64,000 nt of DNA from Clostridia bacterium. Lineage in GTDB: Bacteria; Bacillota; Clostridia; Acetivibrionales; DSM-2933. The translations under genes were made by a program, and so were the position numbers. This document shows positions 43,680 through 51,792 of the stretch, one piece after another. The notes below the pieces were generated by a model. That model did no database searches. It was not told the DNA's origin and saw only the letters and a program-made list of their open reading frames with translations. Within the stretch, counting starts at the first letter, position 1. Every line of letters begins with the position of its first letter. The DNA is taken from NCBI GenBank assembly GCA_026418275.1, contig JAOABQ010000050.1, positions 124,001-188,000 on the forward strand. Reading direction: 5' to 3'.

Positions 43680-43715
43680 ATATTATGAGATTGTGTAACA
43701 GTTGGGAGGCGTTAA

Positions 43716-44351
43716 ATGATCAGTGTCTTGGTTGTAGATGATGACAAGTTTGCCCGGGATGGTTTAAAAGTAATACTTGAGCAGGATGTAGACATCAGAG
43801 TAGTAGGCTGTGCGGCGGATGGAATAGAAGCTGTGGCGTTGTGTGAGAAGCTCAGGCCCGATTTGGTGCTTATGGATTTGCATATGGAAGTATGTGACGG
43901 GATTGAGGGAACGAAGCGTATAAAAGAAAAATTTGATAATATTAAAGTTCTGATCTTGACGGTAATATGTGAGGAAGAGAATGTTCTGGCGGCGCTAAAT
44001 AATGGTGCTGACGGATATACAACAAAAGAGGTTGGACATGAACAGTTGGTACAGCTTATAAAGAGTGCAGTGAGCGGTGTTAAGTTTGTGCATCCTCAAG
44101 TTGTTACAAAGATGAAAGACCATAGGGATACGGAGCGTGCCCCAACAAATCATTTAAAAATACGAATAACCGACAGGGAAAGAAGTGTAATGCGTTTGCT
44201 TGTAATGGGAAGAAGTAACAAAGAAATAGCTTCCAGTCTTGAACTGTCCGAAGGACGTGTAAGAAATATTATTACAAGCCTTTTTAAAAAGTTTGGAAAG
44301 GCAGACCGTACTCAACTTGCTGTCTTTGCCGTTAAGAACAACATTGTTTGA
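43716..44351 (+). CDS. NarL/FixJ-type response regulator
   Basis: The product has 211 residues: receiver (SVLVVDDDKFA, Asp in LVLMDLHME, TKEVG) and LuxR-type helix-turn-helix (ITDRERSVMRLLVMGRSNKE). First gene of a two-gene operon with the kinase 21 bases downstream. A GGGAGG site supports the start. The partner kinase has an AgrC-like membrane part, so a peptide-responsive role is possible. Similar overall to the regulator at 25526 but clearly diverged. Confidence 0.93.
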   Translation: MISVLVVDDDKFARDGLKVILEQDVDIRVVGCAADGIEAVALCEKLRPDLVLMDLHMEVCDGIEGTKRIKEKFDNIKVLILTVICEEENVLAALNNGADGYTTKEVGHEQLVQLIKSAVSGVKFVHPQVVTKMKDHRDTERAPTNHLKIRITDRERSVMRLLVMGRSNKEIASSLELSEGRVRNIITSLFKKFGKADRTQLAVFAVKNNIV

Positions 44352-44372
44352 TATATAACGAGGGGGCAAGAT

Positions 44373-45689
44373 ATGGCTGGATATGATGAAGTGTTTGTAG
44401 AAATTGCTTATATATTAATGAACTGCGTTCAGACATGGCTGGTTTTGTTTATGTATTCCATGGTAGTAAACAAGATAAAGTTCAGATTTGAATTTTTGTT
44501 ATATTCTCTCTTGTTGGGTGCACTAACAAGAACAGTCGGACTTCTGAGCAAGGCGTTGTTGGCCCCCGCGGATATGATGGTTAGTACGGGGCTTACCATG
44601 ATAATTTACTTTTTTGCTTTTAAATATATCTTGAAACAAAATATAGCCGATTGTATGGCTTCCTTGGCAACTGCTGCCGTTCTTTACATAGCTTCAAGCA
44701 TGGAAACCGCATTGCTGCTGTCTGCTGTGAACGTTAAAAATGTATTTTCGGATACTTGGGTCTATATGGCAGCATGTACTTTGACCTTTATACTTTTTAT
44801 TATACAGCTATTTCTTTTAAAAACTTTCAGGATGTTTTCAAACCTTCCTAAGAAGATAAGAAATAAGGTTTTTTTCTCCAACTTTTCATTTTTAGCCATA
44901 TTGATTTTTATTATAACATGCAATATGAATTATTATACTTATACGTACAGTAAAGAAAATAAATGGATAATCATTGCCAATGGTGCTCTGCTGCTGTATC
45001 TGTTTTATGTAAATATCAGTATAAATATAAGCCTTTTAAGGTATAAGGACTTGATGGAAACCCATGTTGCTCTTACGGAGGAACTGGCAGTGACAAGAGA
45101 AAGGAACAGGTTTGCTCGCAATACCCATGATACGGTTGGACATACAATGACAAAAATTATTATTTTACTTCAAACATGCCTTGCATCGAAGGAAGACAGT
45201 AAAAAAAATGAAACGGTCATTGTAGAGGCAATAGAATGTGCGCGTAACGGGTTAAATGAGATTAGACGAACGGTTAGGGGGATAGATTACGAAAGCATGG
45301 TAGCAGAAGATATTATAGAGACTCTGGAGAAGCTTTTTTCAGGCTTTGAGGCTTCTGGTGTGAGTATTAAATTTGAAGTTGGCAGGATTAAACAGTTTTT
45401 CAATAACGCAAATATATCAAATGCAATATATAGAGTTTGCCAGGAAGCCATTACAAATTCCATACGTCATGGGAAAGCAAGGGAGATTTCTGTTGTACTA
45501 AATCTGGGTGACATTATAAAGCTGCTTATATGTGACGACGGAGTAGGTTGTAAAGATGTGAAAAAGGGCTCCGGGCTGACGGGAATAGAAGAGAGAATAA
45601 AAGAATTAGGTGGGGAGGTTCATTATGGGTCAAACAACCATAAAGGCTTCAATATATATGCAGAAATACGGTCAGGCAACAAACATTAA
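44373..45689 (+). CDS. Sensor histidine kinase: AgrC-like multi-helix sensor on a HisKA_3 core
   Basis: The product has 438 residues. The first ~215 residues contain six to seven membrane helices with short loops and no extracellular domain, a topology like that of AgrC peptide receptors. The phosphorylation segment RNTHDTVGHTMTK and the HATPase (NSIRHG, DDGVGCKDVKKGSGL) belong to the NarX/DesK (HPK7) class and not to AgrC's HPK10 class. It works with the LuxR-type regulator upstream. An AgrD-like peptide gene lies on the opposite strand about 115 bases past its stop codon. That this kinase senses that peptide is inference. Confidence 0.9.
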   Translation: MAGYDEVFVEIAYILMNCVQTWLVLFMYSMVVNKIKFRFEFLLYSLLLGALTRTVGLLSKALLAPADMMVSTGLTMIIYFFAFKYILKQNIADCMASLATAAVLYIASSMETALLLSAVNVKNVFSDTWVYMAACTLTFILFIIQLFLLKTFRMFSNLPKKIRNKVFFSNFSFLAILIFIITCNMNYYTYTYSKENKWIIIANGALLLYLFYVNISINISLLRYKDLMETHVALTEELAVTRERNRFARNTHDTVGHTMTKIIILLQTCLASKEDSKKNETVIVEAIECARNGLNEIRRTVRGIDYESMVAEDIIETLEKLFSGFEASGVSIKFEVGRIKQFFNNANISNAIYRVCQEAITNSIRHGKAREISVVLNLGDIIKLLICDDGVGCKDVKKGSGLTGIEERIKELGGEVHYGSNNHKGFNIYAEIRSGNKH

Positions 45690-45711
45690 CGCTTTTTGTC
45701 TGACCGTATTT
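45664..45711. terminator. Hairpin at the end of the kinase gene
   Basis: AAATACGGTCAG (45664-45675), inside the last codons, pairs with CTGACCGTATTT (45700-45711). The T-tract is poor (TTTCGG); termination or mRNA protection are both possible. Confidence 0.6.
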
Positions 45712-45803
45712 CGGTTATCAAAGGTACATCATTATAGACTTTTGCCAAACATTCTAGCAGTGAATACCCACTTTGGTGTTTTTAGATAGTACATAAAACA
45801 TTA

Positions 45804-45932
45804 TTACTTAGTGTTTTTTTTATTAAGAGACTTCGGAGGCTTTGGCTGATAGAACATAAACCAGGTTGCAGTACTATTAACACTTCTGGCGATAAACATC
45901 AAAAAGGTAGACAGGAAATAATAGGAATCCAT
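45804..45932 (-). CDS. AgrD-like autoinducer prepeptide with Thr at the ring position
   Basis: A 42-residue frame with AAGGAGTG six bases before ATG on the minus strand. An amphipathic/hydrophobic N-terminus (DSYYFLSTFLMFIARSV) is followed by NSTATWFMF and the tail YQPKPPKSLNKKNTK. The order matches clostridial AgrD peptides: a short run ending Ala, a five-residue ring, then [YH]-[EQ]-P-[EK]-x-P. In C. perfringens AgrD the ring is CLWFT; here the aligned ring is T23-WFMF. Cys, or Ser in a few staphylococci, normally closes the (thio)lactone; Thr at this position is unusual. No AgrB protease is in the window. The kinase on its 3' side has an AgrC-like sensor. Alternatively it is a chance small hydrophobic peptide. 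Confidence 0.6.
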   Translation of the reverse strand: MDSYYFLSTFLMFIARSVNSTATWFMFYQPKPPKSLNKKNTK

Positions 45933-46114
45933 ACAATTCACTCCTTTTAGTTATTTTGATTGACAACCCGGCCGGTTCATCTAATAAAATTTTAGCACGG
46001 TGTTATTCTAAAAAAGCTGAAGGATTTATGAAAAAAAGCTGAATGAAACAGTAAGGGAACGGATAAAAACAAGTGAATGTGAGAATACAATTGAGTTGAT
46101 AGGAGGGCTGCTTT
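45933..46114. other. Divergent promoter region between the peptide gene and the HTH-PDZ gene
   Basis: A near-palindrome AACCCGGCCGGTT (45965-45977) lies 33 bases upstream of the peptide start codon, where an operator would be expected. The HTH-PDZ gene begins with TTG at 46115 behind AGGAGGG. No clear -10 elements were picked. Confidence 0.35.
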
Positions 46115-47719
46115 TTGGAGGAGAATGCTTTTAGTCTTAAAAAGCTTTTGAAAACCATATACAGAATTACTGGAAAGAATCCGCACATACTTGCCGATTT
46201 TTACCTCAAAAGAGAGGTTTCAATTATTTATAAGTGGTATAGCGGTAAACCTGTTCCAACCATAGAAGACTTGAATCTTATCGTACGCTTTGCAGTAAAT
46301 GATGTCACCGGCAGTCAAAAAATAAAAATGCAGAAGGAAATCAAAACAATAGTAGAAAGCTCAAATTTGGAGAGGGATTACAAGGAGGCGATACTTACCA
46401 AAGATAAGCTTGAAGATTTTTTGCTGGAGACACTTATTGTAGCAGTGCTACCGAAAGCTGAAACTTTTGTTGAATCTAAGGACCAGGAAGGTGAGTGCGG
46501 CAAGCCGGAGAGTAAAATAAAACAGAATGAGAACTTAGACCAGAAAAAAGGGCAGTTTATATTTATCATACGAAATGAAATTTTAGAGAATATAAAAAAT
46601 GTGGATGCCCGCCTTTCTTTTGTTAAAAAGGACGCCTTGCTTGACGATGGGTTCTCCCAAAATTTCGACAAGGTCCGGAAGAGTGTCGTGCCAAAGTTTG
46701 CAGGGGTACTTAAAACAGGCTATGATAAGCTCATTTTAAGGCAAAATATCGCATCGCTAAGACAAATATTTAACAGTCTACCCTTAAGACTTGATCTGAT
46801 GAATTATTTTTTGGATATGGAGACCGTTACAGAATTTAACATTGAGTCTGTAAAAGATTTCTACAAGGCACTTTACAATCTGAAAGAAGCGTATGAAGAA
46901 CTGCTGGAATGGATGAATACGTATGCTTATAACACTGGAGAAAATGAAGAAAAGGAGGACTTACATAGTGCACTTGTCCAATGCAATATTGATATTTTAA
47001 GAACCCGTTCTTTTATAGTATTTATGAAAGGACTTAGGATTTTTAATCAGTTTGGGTTAAGTCATGAATATGTAGACAGTATTTTAAATACATTTTCGGT
47101 TTTAGAGCCCCGTGAAATGGTAGCTACCGATGAAATAAACAAAAAGGAAGGGCGCATGTGGGACGAGTTTGAAAGACTTCAGCTTGTGAAAGCAGAACTT
47201 GTTCAAAGGTTGAAAAAACTGAGAGAGCATGCTTTGGATTCTTATGAGGAGAAATTAAACAATATGCTGACGATTAAACCTCAAGATACGTGGCAGGAGG
47301 TAGTTGGAAAAGCAATTTCGCTTAGGCAGTTTGGACGGATAGAGGAAGCTGTAACGGCCTTTTCAAGTTATGGTAAGATGTTCGGTCAAAGTGATCCAGG
47401 AGCACTCTTGTATTCTTCCAGAGCGATGGATTTTACACGGGCAATGGAACGGCTCTCTTTGGAAGGGGGCGTTTATATTTATGAAGTGGATGAAAATGGA
47501 GAAGGTGCCAAAAAAGGGTTGGAGATAGGCGATATCATTGTGGGATATAAAGGGGTCCCAGTGAAAAATGTGCTTGAATACATTCAGCAAGATAAAAAAG
47601 TGACGTTAAACGGGGAAGATGAGGTTGTTTTTTTGAGGAAAACCGGCGATGGGGAATTTTGCCGCCGTACATTACATGTAAATGGTGGGATAAAAGGTAT
47701 AAGAGTTATGCCTGTATAA
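46115..47719 (+). CDS. Cytoplasmic protein with HTH-like N-terminus and C-terminal PDZ-like domain
   Basis: No known family as a whole. 534 residues, no signal peptide or membrane helix. Residues 1-80 look like a small helix-turn-helix/repressor-type domain (KLLKTIYRITGKNPHILADF, KREVSIIYKWYSGKPVPTIE). The centre (about 130-420) is helical and charged. The last ~80 residues resemble a PDZ domain (GVYIYEVDENGEGAKKGLEI followed by GDIIVGYKGVPV). It starts at TTG with AGGAGGG at good spacing; there is no better start nearby. The terminator at 47804 separates it from the three small genes that follow. The role is unknown; a DNA-binding protein with a peptide-binding tail is one reading. Confidence 0.75.
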   Translation: MEENAFSLKKLLKTIYRITGKNPHILADFYLKREVSIIYKWYSGKPVPTIEDLNLIVRFAVNDVTGSQKIKMQKEIKTIVESSNLERDYKEAILTKDKLEDFLLETLIVAVLPKAETFVESKDQEGECGKPESKIKQNENLDQKKGQFIFIIRNEILENIKNVDARLSFVKKDALLDDGFSQNFDKVRKSVVPKFAGVLKTGYDKLILRQNIASLRQIFNSLPLRLDLMNYFLDMETVTEFNIESVKDFYKALYNLKEAYEELLEWMNTYAYNTGENEEKEDLHSALVQCNIDILRTRSFIVFMKGLRIFNQFGLSHEYVDSILNTFSVLEPREMVATDEINKKEGRMWDEFERLQLVKAELVQRLKKLREHALDSYEEKLNNMLTIKPQDTWQEVVGKAISLRQFGRIEEAVTAFSSYGKMFGQSDPGALLYSSRAMDFTRAMERLSLEGGVYIYEVDENGEGAKKGLEIGDIIVGYKGVPVKNVLEYIQQDKKVTLNGEDEVVFLRKTGDGEFCRRTLHVNGGIKGIRVMPV

Positions 47720-47803
47720 AGTGCTGAAGAAATTTTGAGTGTAAGGTGTATTTCAAAATGTGTATATCAAAAATGTATATATAGTATATATAGTATAAAA
47801 GGC

Positions 47804-47846
47804 AGTGACATTTATCACGGGTATGAGTGATAAATGTCACTTTTTT
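47804..47846 (+). terminator. Terminator after the HTH-PDZ gene
   Basis: AGTGACATTTATCAC (47804-47818) pairs perfectly with GTGATAAATGTCACT, followed by TTTTTT. A further AGTGATAAAT lies just downstream, so the arms might also act as a repeated binding site. Confidence 0.85.
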
Positions 47847-47945
47847 AGTGATAAATTTCGACCTGCAATCATTTACAGCGCTGTGATAAGATGTAACTAT
47901 AGGTTAGAGATTTAGTGAAAAGGGTAGTCCGAAGGAGGGATTGGA

Positions 47946-48122
47946 ATGTTTTTTGACATTTTGAAAATAGGCAGGGGTATAGTTAGGGTAGCAAAAGGGG
48001 TTGTTATGGATGAAGAAGAAGATCTTGCAAGAGGGGTAAAAGACATTGCCACGGGGGGGGCGAGAATTCTCCTTGGCAAGGAAGCACCAGAAGAGGAGGA
48101 CCTTGGGAGTGATGAATTGTAA
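47946..48122 (+). CDS. Small acidic hypothetical protein (58 residues)
   Basis: The frame begins behind GGAGGG (about 47934). It has an amphipathic start (MFFDILKIGRGIVRVAKGVV), then acidic DEEEDLARG and PEEEDLGSDEL. The ATG and strong ribosome-binding site make it a likely real gene. First of three small genes reading the same way. Function unknown; it may be membrane-associated. Confidence 0.6.
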   Translation: MFFDILKIGRGIVRVAKGVVMDEEEDLARGVKDIATGGARILLGKEAPEEEDLGSDEL

Positions 48123-48185
48123 AAAATCATGATTCATTAGCTGAATTCGAAGTGCATAAATCAAGGTTACTTTGGGGGATTTGAT

Positions 48186-48419
48186 GTGAAAATATTTTTA
48201 AGGATATTATTTGAAATTGTAATTACTTTTATGTTGGTGGATTTCATATTTATGAGCCATAACGGAGTTGTGTCTTTTTTCCTTTCGCTAACCGTATCAC
48301 TTGTTATAGAGTTTATTATAAATAAAATGAAAAAGCGAAAGGACGCTGAATCATTCACAAGGATAAACAGCAGCCAAATCAAAAATATTATCAATGAACG
48401 AAAAGGAGGGCTTTTATGA
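48186..48419 (+). CDS. Small membrane protein (77 residues)
   Basis: It starts at GTG with GGGGGA upstream. Two hydrophobic segments (FLRILFEIVITFMLVDFIFM and VVSFFLSLTVSLVIEFII) are followed by a basic tail (NKMKKRKD) and a polar C-terminus. It overlaps the next start by ATGA, so it is translationally coupled to it. No family recognised. Confidence 0.65.
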   Translation: MKIFLRILFEIVITFMLVDFIFMSHNGVVSFFLSLTVSLVIEFIINKMKKRKDAESFTRINSSQIKNIINERKGGLL

Positions 48420-48850
48420 TTCTTGAGGGGCTGGCTCTAAAGGGTCTCATCGTTTTGGGAAAGTACATCGTAAGTCATGGGTTAATGGCTAAAGTGGGGA
48501 TTTTACTATCAAAATATGTAATTGCACACGGTGTTGCGGCAACCATTTCTGCTGTTGTGGCAGCAGGAACGATGGTAGGTCTCATAACCTGGACCGGAGA
48601 AAGAATAAAAATGCTGTCGGACGGGGTTGAAGCACTATCAAACGGAGACGTAAAGAAAGCAGCAAAATCATTTGGAAGATTGGCGATAAGCACAAATTTA
48701 AACGTACACTCACTGGCAGACCAAGTACACCAGTGTGTATTGGAAAAGGGAATATCTTTGACTGACTCACAAAATATAAAGGATGCCATTTTATGTATAA
48801 AGGATGACATCGAAGAGGAGATTGCAAAGGTATCAGGGAAGGCAGGATGA
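48416..48850 (+). CDS. Hypothetical hydrophobic/glycine-rich protein (144 residues)
   Basis: An N-terminal hydrophobic half (LALKGLIVLGKYIVSHGLMA and VIAHGVAATISAVVAAGTMV) suggests membrane insertion. The C-terminal half is polar and helical and includes a Cys (VHQCVLEKG). Coupled to the gene before it by ATGA with GGAGGG upstream. Function not recognised; the trio 47946-48850 looks like one operon of envelope-associated small proteins. Confidence 0.65.
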   Translation: MILEGLALKGLIVLGKYIVSHGLMAKVGILLSKYVIAHGVAATISAVVAAGTMVGLITWTGERIKMLSDGVEALSNGDVKKAAKSFGRLAISTNLNVHSLADQVHQCVLEKGISLTDSQNIKDAILCIKDDIEEEIAKVSGKAG

Positions 48851-48886
48851 GGCCTAACAATTAAAAATTAACTGTGGTATAGGGAT

Positions 48887-48930
48887 AAAAAAACAATGGA
48901 CTCCATTTCTAAGAGGCCATTGTTTTTTTT
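48887..48930. terminator. Bidirectional terminator
   Basis: AAAAAAACAATGG (48887-48899) pairs with CCATTGTTTTTTT (48917-48929). It serves the small-gene operon and the minus-strand O-acyltransferase operon. Confidence 0.88.
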
Positions 48931-48935
48931 ATCTG

Positions 48936-50375
48936 TTAAAACTGAAAATATATAAAATCAGAAGCTTTTGACACTCCAAGCAGCAATATCACCGTGATTG
49001 CAATATAATATACGCTCCATCTTACCCAGACAGGCTTTTCCGATAAAGCGATTCCGATCCGGGTCCTTCTTTGCACAAGCTGTATCATGAGCAGTACGGC
49101 GATTAATAGAATACCCAGTAAAATATCAAATACACTCACACCAAGGTCCAGCTTGGGGAAAGAAAATACCTTGACAAACATATTTTTTAGGATATAAACT
49201 GCGTCGGTTACGGATGTGGCTCTGAAAAATACCCAGGTTAGGGATACCAGGTTAAATGTAATGATTACTTTAATAAAGTTCTTTATTTTAACCTTATCCT
49301 GAAGGTGGAGTATTTCATATACCTTTTCCTTTAAACCCGAGAACCATATTGCAGCCACCAGGTAAACACCGTTAAGGCCGCCCCAGATGATATAAGTCCA
49401 ATTTGCACCGTGCCAAAGTCCGCTCAACAGAAAAACAATCATGAGGTTTCTGTACCATTTCCACTTTCCTTTCCGGTTCCCTCCAAGGGGAATATACACA
49501 TAATCTCTAAACCAACTGGAAAGGGAAATATGCCAGCGCTTCCAAAACTCTGAGATGGATTTGGAAAAATAGGGCCTGTTGAAATTCCGCATTAGCTCAA
49601 ATCCCATTACTCTTGCTGAGCCTCTTGCAATATCCGTATATCCTGAAAAATCGCAGTAGATTTGGAACGCAAAGAAATAGGTTGCAAGTATGAGGGATGC
49701 TCCATGGAACTTGGTGGGGTTATTATAAACCAGGTTTACAAAAAGAGCCAAGTTATCTGCAATAACTACTTTTTTAAACATTCCCCAGAGCATTAAACGT
49801 AAGCCGTCTGTTACCCGGGCCCGGTCAAAGGTCTGTTTTTCATGAAACCGATGTAAAAGATTCTGCGGCCTTTCGATAGGGCCTGCAACCAATTGGGGAT
49901 AAAACATAACAAAAAGGGCATAAATCCCAAAATTCCGTTCAGGTTTTTGATTGCCTCTATAAACTTCAATGATATAACTCATACTTTGAAAAGTATGAAA
50001 GGAAAGTCCGATAGGCAAGATGATTTTTAAGTTTTCAATGGGATAATTCCAGTGTAAAAAATCTGCAAGCCTCGCCAGGTTTGTATTGAAAAAATTAAAG
50101 TATTTAAATACAAAGAGAAAACCGACATTACAAACAATGCTAACAACTAAGAAAACTTTTTTCTTCTTTCCTTCCATTTTGACTAACTGCAGCCCTACAA
50201 AATAATCTACAATGATGGTCACTGCCAGTATTAAAATATACTTTGGTATAAATGCCATATAGAATATACAACTGCTGGCTAAAAGAAGAAACCATCTAAC
50301 TTTGTGCGGCAGTAGAAAAAACAAAATGGTCACAACCGGAAAAAATATTAAAAAATCAATAGAATTAAATAACAT
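48936..50375 (-). CDS. MBOAT family O-acyltransferase (DltB/AlgI-like)
   Basis: The product has 479 residues and about ten or more membrane helices. Family signatures include YPQLVAGPIERPQNLL, QIYCDFSGYTDIARG, FWKRWHISLSSWFRDYVYIP and the catalytic-His segment SGLWHGANW, with His at about residue 322. These proteins carry acyl groups across the membrane onto exported polysaccharides or teichoic acids. The gene upstream in the operon (12 bases) encodes an SGNH-type partner, so the two probably O-acetylate a cell-wall or secreted glycan. The polymer is not known; no dltA or dltC is in the window. Confidence 0.93.
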   Translation of the reverse strand: MLFNSIDFLIFFPVVTILFFLLPHKVRWFLLLASSCIFYMAFIPKYILILAVTIIVDYFVGLQLVKMEGKKKKVFLVVSIVCNVGFLFVFKYFNFFNTNLARLADFLHWNYPIENLKIILPIGLSFHTFQSMSYIIEVYRGNQKPERNFGIYALFVMFYPQLVAGPIERPQNLLHRFHEKQTFDRARVTDGLRLMLWGMFKKVVIADNLALFVNLVYNNPTKFHGASLILATYFFAFQIYCDFSGYTDIARGSARVMGFELMRNFNRPYFSKSISEFWKRWHISLSSWFRDYVYIPLGGNRKGKWKWYRNLMIVFLLSGLWHGANWTYIIWGGLNGVYLVAAIWFSGLKEKVYEILHLQDKVKIKNFIKVIITFNLVSLTWVFFRATSVTDAVYILKNMFVKVFSFPKLDLGVSVFDILLGILLIAVLLMIQLVQRRTRIGIALSEKPVWVRWSVYYIAITVILLLGVSKASDFIYFQF

Positions 50376-50387
50376 TTTGATCCCCCT

Positions 50388-51473
50388 TTATCTGTCCTTA
50401 AGCCCCGACTTGACTTTGGCCCATAAATCCTTCGCTAGAAATTCATATCCCTTGGGAATAAGATGAACATAGTCCGAAAAAAGATTATAATCTATTTTTC
50501 CGTCATAATTAATGTAGGTGACAGGCTTTCCTTTAAAATATTCATCAATTTTCCGGAGATTGTCGTTATACCCTTTTTTTGAGGTGGCTTCCGGGATCAG
50601 TTTTCGGTTGCTGGCAGCTAAAAAAACAATTGTATCCTTGTTTTTTTGATGCTCCATAATTTTATTGATAAAGTAAATGCTTGCATTCCTTTCATCCATA
50701 ATAAAGGGAGTATCCGAATAATACCATTTGTTTTTTTCTTCAAGCATAATTTTGGGTAAATCCTTCTTTTCGTACCACGGCCTTATATTAACTGCCTTTT
50801 TATAATCTGCGTCAACCGTCTCCCTTATTTTATCAATGAAGCCATTTCGGATATAATCCTTGTAGACAAGCAGGGGAACCTCTTTGTTAAGGATGTGCAT
50901 CAGTCTTTCCCTCATCTTTTTAAACGAGTACAGCTTGTCTTTTTCGAAAATCCTTCCGACATAAATTTTCTCAAAAGCTTCATAATCGACATCCCTAAGA
51001 TACTGACTCATCCAAAAAATGCCTGTAGACTTATCGGTAGACAAAAACTCCGAATAGATAAAATTGATAATCAGGTGATCGGTTGATATCCCGTACGTAT
51101 CCATCAGCTTTATCATAGTATAAAGGTCCCCCGGATAGTTGGAAGGAAGGGCAAGATTGTATACTTTTAAAGGAGATTTTTCCTTTTCTGCAAGTCCATT
51201 CATGTAGTAAGCAATAGAGGTATCTTCACCCCCCGGACTGCTATAGGCAACTGAATCACCGAGAATCACAACATATTCTTTTAGTTTTCTTTCTTTGATA
51301 TCTTCCTTTATTTTTTTCAATACAGCTTCAACGTTATCAATATTGTTTTTAATTACATCATACTTCATTCTGTGATTATACACGATAGATGATGGGATTA
51401 AAAACGGCAAAGCAAATTGAATAAGTAAAATGTAAACCAATAAAAAAATAAGACCTCTTCGTATAAATTTCAT
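50388..51473 (-). CDS. Membrane-anchored SGNH-type O-acyltransferase partner (DltD/AlgJ-like)
   Basis: The product has 361 residues. One N-terminal membrane helix (about 8-30) is followed by an outside domain with the SGNH nucleophile motif VILGDSVAY and, near the C-terminus, YVHLIPKG with the Asp-x-x-His pair (DYVHL). Such proteins finish acyl transfer onto the polymer after the MBOAT protein passes the group across. First gene of the two-gene operon. Confidence 0.8.
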   Translation of the reverse strand: MKFIRRGLIFLLVYILLIQFALPFLIPSSIVYNHRMKYDVIKNNIDNVEAVLKKIKEDIKERKLKEYVVILGDSVAYSSPGGEDTSIAYYMNGLAEKEKSPLKVYNLALPSNYPGDLYTMIKLMDTYGISTDHLIINFIYSEFLSTDKSTGIFWMSQYLRDVDYEAFEKIYVGRIFEKDKLYSFKKMRERLMHILNKEVPLLVYKDYIRNGFIDKIRETVDADYKKAVNIRPWYEKKDLPKIMLEEKNKWYYSDTPFIMDERNASIYFINKIMEHQKNKDTIVFLAASNRKLIPEATSKKGYNDNLRKIDEYFKGKPVTYINYDGKIDYNLFSDYVHLIPKGYEFLAKDLWAKVKSGLKDR

Positions 51474-51792
51474 TCAATAACCACCCAGCTATCACCTAAA
51501 TTGTAAGTTAACCGGCAGAACCGGTTTTTTGTCTGAAAACCTCTAAAAATAATGTAAAGTTGATAAATATTGGTTCTGATACTGTCGCATTATATCATAA
51601 TTAAAGAGTGGCTTTCAAGAAGTAATTAAGTAGATATTAGTCCATTTAATACTTTTTATACAAGGGGTGTAACTTTTCCGGGAGCAGTTCTAACATGAAT
51701 TGTTATTTATGGTTTGTAAATATAATTTGTAAACTAATTCAAGCTTATTCAATATATTGTATTATACATAATTCATTTACGGGGGGACATTT
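51474..51792. other. Divergent gap
   Basis: A hairpin AACCGG-CAGAA-CCGGTT followed by TTTT (51510-51530, plus strand) looks like a terminator but has no gene in front of it, so it might end a short leader RNA. No other structure was seen. Confidence 0.35.

Larger units (their letters stand above)
43354..43715. other. Gap with MITE copy B and promoter
   Basis: It holds the hairpin element 43542-43643 and the promoter 43651-43679. No gene was seen. Confidence 0.45.

Noticed and set aside
45992-46188. Minus-strand open frames of about 62 codons over the start of the HTH-PDZ gene
   Set aside because: They overlap a gene with a clear ribosome-binding site, have no site of their own and show no motif.
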